A DNA stretch of 46,834 nucleotides from Candidatus Dadabacteria bacterium (GCA_026705445.1 JAPPAR010000010.1:1-46834), one strand, 5' to 3'. Shown: positions 1-8,132, counted from the stretch's first letter. Numbers and translations: made by a program. The notes: generated from the letters alone by a model not told the origin.

Positions 1-66
1 CTTTATTATAACACAAACAACGGCCTTTTCTATACCTTACCGTGAGAAATCCGGGTTAGTGTGATT

Positions 67-168
67 ATGGATAAATTTAGATTGGTGTTTGAAGTAGTTT
101 GGAAAGTGTTGTTGGTTGTTAATTTGCTGGGCCTGACCTATTATTTGGCGTGTCGGGCCCCGCTCTAA
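67..168 (+). CDS. Possible 33-aa single-span membrane peptide
   Basis: A small reading frame starts at ATG 67 and ends with TAA at 166-168. The predicted 33-residue peptide has a charged N-terminus, then a hydrophobic run (about residues 10-29, rich in V, L, Y) able to span a membrane once, and a short basic tail. No clear Shine-Dalgarno sequence precedes it. It lies downstream of the abiE-type pair on the opposite strand. It could be a small membrane protein or chance; length alone gives little support. Confidence 0.2.
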   Translation: MDKFRLVFEVVWKVLLVVNLLGLTYYLACRAPL

Positions 169-215
169 GAAAGGCGGAAGCCTAGTGGTGTGAGTCCGCA
201 GAAATCTGCTATTTT

Positions 216-1106
216 TCAGGGGGTCCGTGTTGTTTGCCAGGGCAGGTCTCTGTAGAACTGCGAAACCCGTGCGAAACAATCTTCAAAATCCGGCACTTCC
301 CCCAGCTCAAGCTCCATAGTCTGCCAGTCTGCCCCCGACCGTCTTTTTATTTCGGGGTGGTCAAGAGACATACGGGTCGGACTGATGCGGCGCGAGTTGC
401 ATTTCTCGATAAGAGCATCCAGGATCTGCGCACGGCAGGAATCGTCAATCTGGTCATCCGCTATCAGCAGGTCGAGATCATAAACGTCCTGTCGCCGGTT
501 GCGTCTGCGCGCAAGCTGCTGAAGCATGGCGCGATATTTTTCGGCGATGAGATCTACGAGGCCGTAAGCCCGCAGTTGTTGTCCTCCGGTCAGTTCAAGC
601 ACTTGGAATTGTCCCAGCGGTTCATTAAAGGAGATGTCAAGGTTGATCACGCTGGTGGTTTTACCTTCCGAGAGTGCCGTCTCTTCCCTCGTGCCTCGTC
701 GTGCGTAGGCGATTTTTAGTTGCAGTGCGGGGAATTGCGCTTTTTCAAAATCCATTTTTGGCGGGAGGCGCTTCACCGAGTAGGTTCTGACAATGAGGTC
801 GGCATAACCAAGTGCGGTGGCAGCTCTCGGTAGCGCCGAATCCAGAAGTCTTCGGATTTTGTTGTCGACATTGGCCTCTGCGGTGAGATATGTCGTCAGA
901 TCTATATCAGATGTTTGCCTCGGGCTGTCGTAGGCAAGTCCCATCAGGATGCCGCCTTTTAGGAACATCTCCACATTCAGAGGAGTTGTCATGGCGATTG
1001 AATTGAGGACAATCTCGATCGTCTGGCGTTGTCGGTAGGCTGCGGGGTCGGGCTTTGCCCGTTCAACCCAGTCCGCGACTTTGATTTCAAGTACGGGGTT
1101 AGACAT
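216..1106 (-). CDS. AbiEii-family nucleotidyltransferase toxin (AbiE system 1)
   Basis: A 296-residue protein of the AbiEii/AbiGii nucleotidyltransferase family, the toxin half of type IV (AbiE) toxin-antitoxin and phage-abortive systems. Visible hallmarks are a Gly-Gly pair at residues 51-52 in a KGG context, followed by an S-D-I-D-L metal-binding motif (Asp67, Asp69), and a late R-Q-D-V-Y-D-L-D segment (about residue 200) typical of the family. Family members are thought to transfer nucleotides to tRNA acceptor ends; that activity is not shown by this sequence. The ATG overlaps the stop of the upstream antitoxin gene by 8 bases, so translation is probably coupled. Ile is mostly ATC/ATT and Arg mostly CGN, unlike the ATA/AGG-rich neighbours, which suggests transfer. 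Confidence 0.85.
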   Translation of the reverse strand: MSNPVLEIKVADWVERAKPDPAAYRQRQTIEIVLNSIAMTTPLNVEMFLKGGILMGLAYDSPRQTSDIDLTTYLTAEANVDNKIRRLLDSALPRAATALGYADLIVRTYSVKRLPPKMDFEKAQFPALQLKIAYARRGTREETALSEGKTTSVINLDISFNEPLGQFQVLELTGGQQLRAYGLVDLIAEKYRAMLQQLARRRNRRQDVYDLDLLIADDQIDDSCRAQILDALIEKCNSRRISPTRMSLDHPEIKRRSGADWQTMELELGEVPDFEDCFARVSQFYRDLPWQTTRTP

Positions 1107-2007
1107 TAAGCGATATCATCCAGGTTTCGGAAAAAGTAGGCGCATAGGCCTCAGTCGGATCGAGTTTGCGGCTGCTCCCGCGCTGACAGAATTTCTTCCA
1201 ACTCTCAATTGTACCGTGACGCAGGCCCAAGCGCTCTTCAAGTATATAACCGGCCCGACTTTTTACAATGCCGTTTTCGCAAGAGTCGACTGCGGAGACG
1301 ATGTCGTCGAGATAATTTTCCGCGTGCTCTTCCCAGACGTCGAGAATATAAGACATGCCTCCGCACAGATCGGGTCTTCTGAGCATGTCGAGGAACGTCT
1401 GCCCGATCGTAGAGAGACGAAATTCGCTTCCCCGGTTTCTGAGCCACTTCCCCGGTGCCTTGCTTTCGTGAACTCGGATAGCTCGTCGCCTCACGCGGTC
1501 CGGATGCCCTATGATTTTCAACGGGAAAGGAGTGGTTTCGTCTTTGCCCAAGACTTCTTTCATGTAATTCCGAATTCTCTGCGCCGCAGTTCTGCGATCG
1601 GGGCGCGTAAGCATCAAGGCATTCGACCTCCGGTCGGTTAGCCCCCACCGCTGCATGGCAGAGAGGTGGGATACGTAGCATGTCGGGTCGACGAGACAGA
1701 CGATGTCTTCTGCGGGAAGGTCGGAAATGGCCAGCACCCTGATGACGCGTCCGCCGTAATCCCTATCTGTTGCAACTATGGCTGTTTTCTTGAAATCTGA
1801 TATTATCCGGGTGTAGTCGTCTTTCGTCGGAACGTCTCGGCGCAGGTACAGTTTTCTTCCGCCGTGATCCCGATACATTTTCCGAACGATCTGGAAAAAA
1901 TCGAACTCCGTGAGAACTGGCTTGTTATTTTTTTCCAGCAGTTCCGCTAAGTAGCGGCCAGCACGAGTTAGTCTTGTCGGATAGATTATGGGAATTTTGT
2001 TCGGCAC
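1099..2007 (-). CDS. AbiEi-family antitoxin / autoregulator (AbiE system 1)
   Basis: A 302-residue protein placed directly before, and overlapping by 8 bases, an AbiEii toxin gene. Its length, the N-terminal helical region with a possible winged helix (about residues 10-75), and the middle part with the pattern 'YVSHLSAMQRWGLT...R' (about 110-130) fit the AbiEi antitoxin/transcriptional regulator family. AbiEi proteins neutralise the toxin gene's effect without tight binding to the toxin and repress their own operon. The start is GTG at 2007, since no in-frame ATG is available; a purine-rich AGAGAG lies about 10 bases upstream. A perfect 23-bp-arm dyad 15 bases upstream is the likely binding site. 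The antitoxin call rests on context and general family pattern. Confidence 0.8.
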   Translation of the reverse strand: MPNKIPIIYPTRLTRAGRYLAELLEKNNKPVLTEFDFFQIVRKMYRDHGGRKLYLRRDVPTKDDYTRIISDFKKTAIVATDRDYGGRVIRVLAISDLPAEDIVCLVDPTCYVSHLSAMQRWGLTDRRSNALMLTRPDRRTAAQRIRNYMKEVLGKDETTPFPLKIIGHPDRVRRRAIRVHESKAPGKWLRNRGSEFRLSTIGQTFLDMLRRPDLCGGMSYILDVWEEHAENYLDDIVSAVDSCENGIVKSRAGYILEERLGLRHGTIESWKKFCQRGSSRKLDPTEAYAPTFSETWMISLNV

Positions 2008-2022
2008 GGTTCTAAACTCTCT

Positions 2023-2069
2023 TTCCTGTTTCCGTTATATGTCCTTAGGACATATAACGGAAACAGGAA
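2023..2069. promoter_or_regulatory. Perfect 47-bp dyad, candidate AbiEi operator
   Basis: Two perfectly complementary 23-base arms (2023-2045 and 2047-2069) flank a single central T at 2046. The dyad lies 15 bases before the GTG of the abiEi-like gene and covers the predicted -10. AbiEi proteins are known to bind 23-bp inverted repeats in their own promoter. The inferred transcription start falls near the dyad centre, so the full hairpin would not be in the mRNA from this promoter. That favours a DNA operator over an RNA structure. Confidence 0.7.
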
Positions 2070-2079
2070 GGGAAGTCAA
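2051..2079 (-). promoter_or_regulatory. Predicted sigma-70-type promoter of AbiE system 1
   Basis: On the minus strand TTGACT (2079-2074) is followed after 17 bases by TATATG (2056-2051). The -10 lies inside the right arm of the perfect dyad, so a bound repressor would block RNA polymerase. Confidence 0.5.
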
Positions 2080-2099
2080 GAAAAAATATTTTAAGATTG

Positions 2100-2184
2100 A
2101 ACATCTTCGGACGAAAAGGTTTTTTAAAACGAAGTATGAGGGAAAAGGAATTAGAAATTCTATTTTTCCTAGGTTGAAGATGTT
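2100..2184. terminator. Nested inverted repeats downstream of the PP-loop gene
   Basis: AACATCTTC (2100-2108) is complementary to GAAGATGTT (2176-2184). Inside these is a second AT-rich stem formed by about 2141-2152 and 2156-2170. The structure lies just past the stop of the PP-loop gene on the minus strand and could end its transcript or insulate it from the AbiE promoter. There is no long T-run, so a terminator role is uncertain. Confidence 0.3.
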
Positions 2185-2233
2185 TTTACGGACGTGCGTA
2201 TTAAAATCAATGAGCATAATCGTCGGACCGGGA

Positions 2234-2914
2234 CTAGGATGCACGGTGCGAACTTAATAAGAGGTCGTAGAAAAAGAAACCGTTTCTTTCCACTACCGTA
2301 CCGCCTGTGAACTCAATCGGCCAGGAGAATATCGGTCCGTCGAAAACAAACGTGTGGAATTCCCCGTTCTCTCCGCAGGGGTCGACCCCGCTTGGAAGGT
2401 CATCAAGAAACGTCGTGTCGAAATGGCGTCCGGCGAAGGACTCATCAAGCATTTTGGAGTAAACGCATACAGTTACCGCACGAAACCCTTCGTCTATAAA
2501 GGTCCGGGCTAAAGACCGAGTCGGCTTCTTCCACAGGGGGAAGAGGCAGGTTAATCCCGAGGCCGCGAGCTGCCGTTCTCTGTAATCCCTAAGATCTTCC
2601 AAGAATATATCGCCGAAGGCAATCCGGCGAATGCCCTTGTCGCGGATATTGGAGAACGCCTTTCCCATTTCCTGTTCGTAGACAGCATTTGACGATTCCG
2701 GCGGCACCACGACTTCCACAAGTGGTAGACCTAAGGACTCCGCCTGTCTGCGAAGCAGCGTACGACGCACTCCGTGCATGCTCACCCGATCGTAGGCGTC
2801 AGTTACCGTCGTCACAAGTTCCGCCACGCGGTATTCCCCGCGCTTTCGGATTTCCTGAAGCGCCATGGCACTGTCTTTGCCGCCGCTGAAGCAAAGGGCA
2901 ATCGGTTCGCTCAA
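2234..2914 (-). CDS. PP-loop ATP pyrophosphatase, diphthine-ammonia-ligase-like
   Basis: A 226-residue adenine-nucleotide alpha-hydrolase. The P-loop-like PP motif S-G-G-K-D-S is at residues 10-15, and the C-terminal motif G-E-N-G-E-F-H-T-F-V at 181-190 is diagnostic of the Dph6/MJ0570-type family. Eukaryotic and archaeal members amidate diphthine on elongation factor 2. Bacteria lack diphthamide, so the bacterial substrate is unknown; a tRNA or small-molecule amidation is possible. The start is TTG at 2914, with AAGGAG about 10 bases upstream. It stands alone on the minus strand between djlA and AbiE system 1. Confidence 0.85.
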   Translation of the reverse strand: MSEPIALCFSGGKDSAMALQEIRKRGEYRVAELVTTVTDAYDRVSMHGVRRTLLRRQAESLGLPLVEVVVPPESSNAVYEQEMGKAFSNIRDKGIRRIAFGDIFLEDLRDYRERQLAASGLTCLFPLWKKPTRSLARTFIDEGFRAVTVCVYSKMLDESFAGRHFDTTFLDDLPSGVDPCGENGEFHTFVFDGPIFSWPIEFTGGTVVERNGFFFYDLLLSSHRAS

Positions 2915-2965
2915 TGGAAAAATACTCCTTTCAGGGTGTCCTAGGGGACCGTCTGCGTAGAGGGA

Positions 2966-3697
2966 TCAGATTGCCTTTCGCTCCTTCTCGATCCGGTCGT
3001 AGGCATCGTTTATGACTGCGAGCTTCTCGTTTGCCGCATCAACAAATTCCTGGGGAACGCCTTGGGCGATCAGGCTGTCGGGATGGTGCGCGCGGACAAG
3101 TTCGCGGTACTTGCTTTTAAGTTCGTTGTCCGAGATGTCCCTTGTAACTCCCAGGACTTCGTACGGATCCGGCTTGTCGACGCCATGTGCGGCGCGAATC
3201 CGCCTGAATGCCGCTTCGCTCAGTCCGAATATCTCGGCCACGCTTTTGAGATACTCATTTTCCTTGGTGTGGTAGACGTTATCGGCCTTGGCGATGAGAA
3301 ACAGGCAGTTTAAAAGCTCCTCAAGAACTGCGGGGTTGCCCCTGAACATTTCGGCAAGCTGCTGTGCGTAGGGCTCAAAGCCTTCTGAGTCTTTCTTAGC
3401 GATATTGAAGACGCGGGCAACCTCGGCTTCTTTTACCTCGTCCCTCAGGATCGGATGAAACACCTTTCGGAAAGCTTGGATCTCCTCTTCGCTTACTACC
3501 CCGTCAGCTTTAGCCATCTTGGCCGCCAACACTATAACTCCGGCCGTGAAGGCGATCTGTTTTCTCGAGCGCGTGTCGGTTGGTCGCTCCCCGGTATCCA
3601 CGAACGCGTGACCCGCCATGGCACCGAGCAACTCACCGATAGGGCCACCGAGAGCAAAACCCGCGGCACCGCCGATTATTTTTCCCCATACGCTCAT
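2966..3697 (-). CDS. djlA: DjlA-like co-chaperone (TerB domain plus J domain)
   Basis: A 243-residue protein with three parts. Residues 1-32 form a Gly-rich hydrophobic N-terminus, probably a membrane anchor. Residues about 45-165 are an acidic helical TerB/DjlA-type domain. Residues about 177-240 are a C-terminal J domain with the HPD tripeptide at 205-207 that stimulates DnaK ATPase. This order matches DjlA, the inner-membrane J protein. ATG 3697 is preceded by a strong AGAGGAG. It follows the DUF4403 gene on the same strand with an 81-base gap, so the two may share a transcript. Confidence 0.88.
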   Translation of the reverse strand: MSVWGKIIGGAAGFALGGPIGELLGAMAGHAFVDTGERPTDTRSRKQIAFTAGVIVLAAKMAKADGVVSEEEIQAFRKVFHPILRDEVKEAEVARVFNIAKKDSEGFEPYAQQLAEMFRGNPAVLEELLNCLFLIAKADNVYHTKENEYLKSVAEIFGLSEAAFRRIRAAHGVDKPDPYEVLGVTRDISDNELKSKYRELVRAHHPDSLIAQGVPQEFVDAANEKLAVINDAYDRIEKERKAI

Positions 3698-3749
3698 ATG
3701 ATTTTCTCCTCTAAAAAATGTACCAGAAAAACTCCACTTCGAAATCTCC

Positions 3750-3764
3750 TCCAGAACTTCTGGA
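3750..3764. promoter_or_regulatory. Short perfect dyad between DUF4403 gene and djlA
   Basis: TCCAGAA (3750-3756) and TTCTGGA (3758-3764) are perfect complements around one C. It lies in the 81-base gap upstream of djlA and could be a regulator site. The arms are too close together for a good RNA hairpin. No regulator can be named. Confidence 0.25.
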
Positions 3765-3778
3765 CGCGAAAAAATACG

Positions 3779-5275
3779 CTAAGGAATTGCCTGCACTCTT
3801 GCCCTAACCCTGCCTTCTGCCGTGAGGACTAAACGCAGGTGTTCGGGCCCCACGTCAAGGCGGGTCAGGCGCACCTGGCGCACCTTGCCCGTAACCGAGA
3901 CGTTCTCCGATGAAAGCGCCAAGATCGCGTCCTCCGCACCGTCTCGCAGTTCCTCAAGCTTAGGCCCGAGATCGAATGGAAGACGCTTTGAGATGGCTTC
4001 CAGTAGCAGTGGCTCCGCTGCCTTTCCAGCCATTGAGAAAAGCACGTTTTGCGAATCGATATCGAGTGCTACGTTTTCCAGCGTTATGGTCTGAGTCTCG
4101 GCGTCTAGTTCCGGTTCGGCAACCACGTACAGGATTCCCTTCACTTCCGTGTCTGAGAGGATTTTGGCCTCCACAGCCACCGTGGTTTCAAGCAGAAGCT
4201 TTTCTCCATACGGGTGAACCCTTATTGCCTTTATGGCTATGGAGATGTTTTTGCCCACAGACTTGCCGACTACCTCCTCGGCGAGTGTTCGCTCAAGCGT
4301 TTCGTAGTCGAGTATGGTGGGCATAATGATTTCGAAGCCTTCTGGCTTTGGCTTTTCTAGGAGCAGGGTTCTCGGGAAGGGGCATTCTGGCTGCGTTTGC
4401 TCTGTCAGGATGCGCGTTTTTACTTCAACTCCAATCGTAGTGCGGATGTCTTTGCGGCCGATGCGGATCTGTGCTGCGCGCGCAACTACGGGCCTTGTTT
4501 CAAGCCAGAGATCCGAGTCTTCTCCAAGCGGTGTTGAACCGCAAAGCCTCTTCCAGCCTTTTCTTACCGCCTGCTCAAAAAAATCGCTCCTGGCCACGCT
4601 TTGGTTAAGTTGCGTGCGAAGCGCATCGGCCGTGATTCGAACTCCGGGAAGTATATCTCCTCTTACGTCAAGGCTTCCAATGCGTTTTATCGGTATGTCG
4701 GCCTTTTGTATATCTATTTTTACCTCGGAGAGGTTCGGGGATACGCGCCAGTTGGTCTCAAGGGTCGGACTCGCGGTGAGGGAGACGCTTGCAAGTACGT
4801 CGCCGCGTGCGTTTACGTCAAACTTTCTTATCAGCCGAAGAGTCCCCGCTGCGCGAGCCTCTCCGCTAAGCCCGGTCGCTATGTCCAGCGCTCCGCTTCG
4901 GCCCAATACCTGAAGACGGGAACGGCTTAGATTCCAGCTGAGTTCGCTTTGGGCGAAAGGTCTTCCGAGACTGTTTTTCCTTGAACCCGACTCCTGCTTC
5001 GGCGTCTTGCGCTCAAGCGCTTCCTCTATTGCAGCTATGGGAACGGAGACTGGGATAGTTGCTCTTGAAAGATGCTCCGCAAGCGGTTCAAGCGCCGGGG
5101 TCTTGTGAGTGGGTCTTTCGGCGTCATGCCTCGACACGTTCTCCGAGAGGAAAACCCCCGCCGCGAGAATCACCCCGAGCACGAAAATGACCAGTATTAT
5201 CCTTCCCATATTGAGGATATATGGTAAGGGAATTTCTGCGAATTTAAAGATTTTGGTCTCTTTGGGAGATTTCAT
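3779..5275 (-). CDS. DUF4403 family membrane-anchored periplasmic protein
   Basis: A 498-residue protein with a single hydrophobic segment at about residues 26-45, then a long soluble region. The segment after the anchor (about 65-90: 'LSRATIPVSVPIAAIEEAL') and the repeated beta-rich halves resemble DUF4403 proteins, which are predicted periplasmic or lipid-associated proteins of unknown role. The ATG at 5275 has no good ribosome site. An internal ATG at 5209 (MGRIIL...) begins just before the membrane segment and may be the true start. It is followed by djlA on the same strand. Function unknown. Confidence 0.7.
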   Translation of the reverse strand: MKSPKETKIFKFAEIPLPYILNMGRIILVIFVLGVILAAGVFLSENVSRHDAERPTHKTPALEPLAEHLSRATIPVSVPIAAIEEALERKTPKQESGSRKNSLGRPFAQSELSWNLSRSRLQVLGRSGALDIATGLSGEARAAGTLRLIRKFDVNARGDVLASVSLTASPTLETNWRVSPNLSEVKIDIQKADIPIKRIGSLDVRGDILPGVRITADALRTQLNQSVARSDFFEQAVRKGWKRLCGSTPLGEDSDLWLETRPVVARAAQIRIGRKDIRTTIGVEVKTRILTEQTQPECPFPRTLLLEKPKPEGFEIIMPTILDYETLERTLAEEVVGKSVGKNISIAIKAIRVHPYGEKLLLETTVAVEAKILSDTEVKGILYVVAEPELDAETQTITLENVALDIDSQNVLFSMAGKAAEPLLLEAISKRLPFDLGPKLEELRDGAEDAILALSSENVSVTGKVRQVRLTRLDVGPEHLRLVLTAEGRVRARVQAIP

Positions 5276-5323
5276 CTGCTGTGGGATGGCCGGACCCTGA
5301 TTTCAACAAGCTTAAATTTCTCC

Positions 5324-5350
5324 TTGACAATTTTTTAAGGACTTGTTAAT
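5324..5350 (+). promoter_or_regulatory. Predicted promoter of the TetR-family gene
   Basis: A perfect -35 TTGACA at 5324-5329 is followed by an AT-rich -10 region, GTTAAT at 5345-5350 (15-base spacing) or TTAATC one base further. The palindrome at 5351-5370 directly follows, so the transcription start would lie inside it. Confidence 0.5.
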
Positions 5351-5370
5351 CTGACTGACGAGTCAGTCAG
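5351..5370. promoter_or_regulatory. Palindromic operator, likely TetR autoregulation
   Basis: CTGACTGAC (5351-5359) and GTCAGTCAG (5362-5370) form a perfect 9-bp dyad around two bases. It sits between the predicted -10 and the start of a TetR-family gene. Size, symmetry and position fit a TetR-dimer operator for self-repression. Confidence 0.65.
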
Positions 5371-5373
5371 TGG

Positions 5374-6012
5374 GTGAGGAGTATGGTTCAGACTAACAGC
5401 GTTCCCCAGAGAAGTACGCAGAGCACACAGACGTCCCGCAAGTTCAGGCGCCGCGACGAGATATTAAGAGCTGCGACCGACCTTTTCTCCGAGAAGGGCT
5501 ACCACGAGGTCACCATGGAAGAGATAGCCGAGGAGATGGGCGTATCGAAAGGAACCCTCTACAACTACTTCTCTTCCAAGGAGAATCTCTACCTCGAAAT
5601 CCTTAAGGAGAGCTTCGAGGCCATAGAAGCGCTCCTGCATGAGGAAGTAGAGAATTCGGACCCAGCCCCCCTGAAGCTCCGCAAGCTGCTTACGACCATA
5701 TTCACTTTCTACAGACAGAACTTGAAGGTTCTTCGCATACTGAGCCGCGACGAGACTCATCTTCTTAAGGAACACTTTGAGCTTACCGAGAAGTGGAGAA
5801 CGCGGCGGGTGAGGCTCTACGAAAAGATAATAGAAAAAGGCATAGACGAAGGAAGCTTCGTGAGGCAGAATCCGAGGCTTCGCGCCCTCATGCTCTACGG
5901 GGCCGTGGGCGCGGTAATGGTTCACCACGATTTCTCGATGGATGCGGGAGAGGTGGCCGACGCGGTTTTCTCGCAGCTTGCTTCCGGACTGCTGATAAAC
6001 AAGGACTCTTAG
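5374..6012 (+). CDS. TetR/AcrR family transcriptional regulator
   Basis: A regulator of about 210 residues. The N-terminal helix-turn-helix is clear: 'ILRAATDLFSEKGYHEVTMEEIAEEMGVSKGTLYNYFSSKENLY' style, about residues 30-70. The C-terminal helical half is the ligand and dimer domain. The start is GTG 5374 or ATG 5383; AGGAG lies only one base before the ATG, so neither has an ideal ribosome site. The palindrome immediately upstream suggests self-repression. An aminotransferase and an M48 protease follow on the same strand after 33- and 77-base gaps, and the aminotransferase could be a target. The inducer is unknown. Confidence 0.9.
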   Translation: MRSMVQTNSVPQRSTQSTQTSRKFRRRDEILRAATDLFSEKGYHEVTMEEIAEEMGVSKGTLYNYFSSKENLYLEILKESFEAIEALLHEEVENSDPAPLKLRKLLTTIFTFYRQNLKVLRILSRDETHLLKEHFELTEKWRTRRVRLYEKIIEKGIDEGSFVRQNPRLRALMLYGAVGAVMVHHDFSMDAGEVADAVFSQLASGLLINKDS

Positions 6013-6045
6013 CTTTTTGAAAAAAACTTAAGGAGGAGAGGAGTT

Positions 6046-7218
6046 ATGTCATCATATGGATACAGTTCGCGTACCTCGCACTTTGTTCCGCCCAAGCAGT
6101 GGGCGAGCATGAGGGTCGCGAGGGAACTTGAGAGGAAAACGGGAAAAAAGATCATTCACTTTGAAAAGGGTGATTATCAGGGACCCGATTTCGATACGCC
6201 GGAGCATGTTCTTGACGCTACGGAGCAGGCGCTTAGAGACGGTTACGTAAGGTACGACCCAGGGCCGGGACTTCCCGAGCTTCGGGAGGCCATAGCGGAG
6301 AAGATGGGTGAGCGGGGAAGACCCACGGAACCCGACGAGGTCATAGTGACGGCGGGAGCGAAGCACTCCCTTACGATGAACCTTCTTACCTTTCTTGAGG
6401 ACGGGGACGAGGTGATATTCCCGAACCCGGGATATCCCCCCGATGAGGTATGGGCCAAGTACGCAAACGCGGTGATAAAACACACCCCGCTTACAAAGCC
6501 CGACTGGCAGTTCGACGTTGAGAAGCTGGAAGGACTCATCACCCCGAAAACGAAGCTCGTGATCATAAACACTCCCCAGAGGCCGAACGGCCACCTGGTG
6601 GAGAACCCCCAGGAGATAGCCGATATGCTTGAGCGCCATCCCCAGGTGATGATCATATCTGACGAGATATTCTCCCAGGTAACCTTCGGAAAGCCGCATC
6701 TCTCGATCTCATCGATAGAAAGCATACGCGACAGGGTGATCTGCATAGACACGTTCTCAAAGACATGGGCTATGACAGGGTGGAGAATAGGTTGGACCGT
6801 GGCCCCGAGGCCGGTTATCGAGAAGCTCTCTATATTCCTTCAGGACTCAATCACAAACGTGGCTGCGTTCATACAGAAGGCAGCGCACGCGGCTCTAACC
6901 GGGCCGCAGGACTGGGTTGAGAACAAGCTGGTTCTGCTTGAGCAGAAAAGGGACCGTATGGTCGCCGGGCTAAACAGCGTCGACGGTATAACATGCGATA
7001 CTCCCGACGGTGCGTTCTACGCCTTCGCCGACATTTCGGGAACGGGACTTACCTCCCAGGAGTTCACCGACAGGTTGGTTGAGCGCGCGGCGGTCGCCGT
7101 AGTGGCCGGCACAGCATTCGGAAGCCAGGGGGAGGGTTACGTGAGGGTTACCTACGCGTGTTCTGACGACGATATAGACGAAGGAATGAAAAGGATGAGG
7201 GAAGCGGATCTTTCCTGA
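6046..7218 (+). CDS. Class I/II PLP-dependent aminotransferase
   Basis: A 390-residue fold-type I aminotransferase, the usual length. The motif S-K-T-W-A-M-T-G-W-R-I-G carries the PLP Schiff-base lysine at residue 239. A YDPGPGLPELREAIA segment (about 66-80) and a substrate-carboxylate-binding Arg near the C-terminus ('YVRVTYA', about 366-372) fit aspartate-aminotransferase-like enzymes. It moves an amino group between an amino acid and a 2-oxo acid in the cytoplasm; the exact substrate cannot be read from sequence. A very strong AAGGAGGAGAGG precedes ATG 6046. One small oddity is the Gln-Arg in 'NTPQRPNG' (about 178-185), where Asn-Pro-x-Asn-Pro is usual. Confidence 0.9.
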   Translation: MSSYGYSSRTSHFVPPKQWASMRVARELERKTGKKIIHFEKGDYQGPDFDTPEHVLDATEQALRDGYVRYDPGPGLPELREAIAEKMGERGRPTEPDEVIVTAGAKHSLTMNLLTFLEDGDEVIFPNPGYPPDEVWAKYANAVIKHTPLTKPDWQFDVEKLEGLITPKTKLVIINTPQRPNGHLVENPQEIADMLERHPQVMIISDEIFSQVTFGKPHLSISSIESIRDRVICIDTFSKTWAMTGWRIGWTVAPRPVIEKLSIFLQDSITNVAAFIQKAAHAALTGPQDWVENKLVLLEQKRDRMVAGLNSVDGITCDTPDGAFYAFADISGTGLTSQEFTDRLVERAAVAVVAGTAFGSQGEGYVRVTYACSDDDIDEGMKRMREADLS

Positions 7219-7253
7219 TTCCATTAGTTTAGAAAGTTAGGCTTTTTACTTGA

Positions 7254-7283
7254 CTCAGGGCCCGCAGGCTTGCGGGCCCTGAG
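7254..7283. terminator. GC-rich hairpin between aminotransferase and M48 genes
   Basis: A perfect 13-bp stem (7254-7266 with 7271-7283) closes a GGCT loop. It sits 35 bases after the aminotransferase stop and 12 bases before the M48 start. There is no T-run after it, so it is either a terminator without U-tract or an mRNA-stabilising hairpin. Confidence 0.45.
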
Positions 7284-7295
7284 AATTAACGGAAA

Positions 7296-8132
7296 TTGAG
7301 GTCGATATTTAAAAGGAAAAGTCTTTTTCCGGCCGGAGTTCTGCTTTTTCTGCTCCTCCTCGTTGCGTGCGCCAGGGCCCCGATTACCAACAGAACGCAG
7401 TTTATACTACTCCCCCAGGCCTTCGAAATGCAGCTTGGCGCAAGTGCGTACGTGAACCTGCTTGAGACCGAGAAGATCTCGCGTGATGCGCACTACAACG
7501 GGGTCGTGAGGAGGGTCGGACAGCGTATAGCCGCGGTTTCCCACACCCCCAACCTCAGGTGGCGGTACACCGTTTTCGATAACGACAAGTTGGTGAACGC
7601 CTTTGCGCTTCCCGGGGGGAAAATCGGGGTTTACACCGGGATGATGCCCGTTGCCAAAACCGAGGCGGGGCTCGCTACCGTGATGGCCCACGAGGTTGCC
7701 CACGCAACGGCGCGCCACGGAGGGGAGAGGCTTACTCTCGGAATTCTGCTCCAGATGGGCTCTGCGGCGCTCGCGTCGGCCATGAAGAAAAAGGACAAAA
7801 AAACCACAAGCAGGGTTCTTGCCGCCTACGGGGTGGGGACAACGCTCGCGGTCGCCCTGCCGTTTTCAAGAAAGCAGGAATCAGAGGCCGACAGGATAGG
7901 CCTCATATACATGGCAAAGGCGGGCTATGATCCCCGCGAGGCCATCCCCTTCTGGGAGAGGATGGGGGCTGCGGGACGAGGGGCTCCGCCCGAGTTTCTC
8001 TCTACCCACCCCGGGTACAGGACCAGGATAAAAAACATCCGCAAGTGGATGCCCGAGGCGCTCGAATACTACGAGGCGAGCCAGAAGGCTCCCAACAGGC
8101 GCATAGTAATTGCCGAGGGAACCGGACGCTAG
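7296..8132 (+). CDS. M48-family zinc metalloprotease, predicted lipoprotein
   Basis: A 278-residue peptidase of the M48 family. The zinc motif HEVAH is at residues 132-136, and the downstream third ligand is in 'ESEADRIGL' (about 190-198). The N-terminus is a lipoprotein signal: basic residues, a long Leu-rich run, then a lipobox L-V-A-C, so the protein is probably anchored to a membrane in the envelope. Similar proteins (LoiP/YcaL type) degrade misfolded outer-membrane proteins. The start is TTG 7296; no in-frame ATG precedes the signal sequence. A 13-bp hairpin ends just upstream. Confidence 0.9.
   Translation: MRSIFKRKSLFPAGVLLFLLLLVACARAPITNRTQFILLPQAFEMQLGASAYVNLLETEKISRDAHYNGVVRRVGQRIAAVSHTPNLRWRYTVFDNDKLVNAFALPGGKIGVYTGMMPVAKTEAGLATVMAHEVAHATARHGGERLTLGILLQMGSAALASAMKKKDKKTTSRVLAAYGVGTTLAVALPFSRKQESEADRIGLIYMAKAGYDPREAIPFWERMGAAGRGAPPEFLSTHPGYRTRIKNIRKWMPEALEYYEASQKAPNRRIVIAEGTGR

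Noticed and set aside
234-1641. Plus-strand frames opposite the AbiE system 1 genes
   Set aside because: The minus-strand genes have catalytic motifs and coupled overlap; the plus-strand frames have none.
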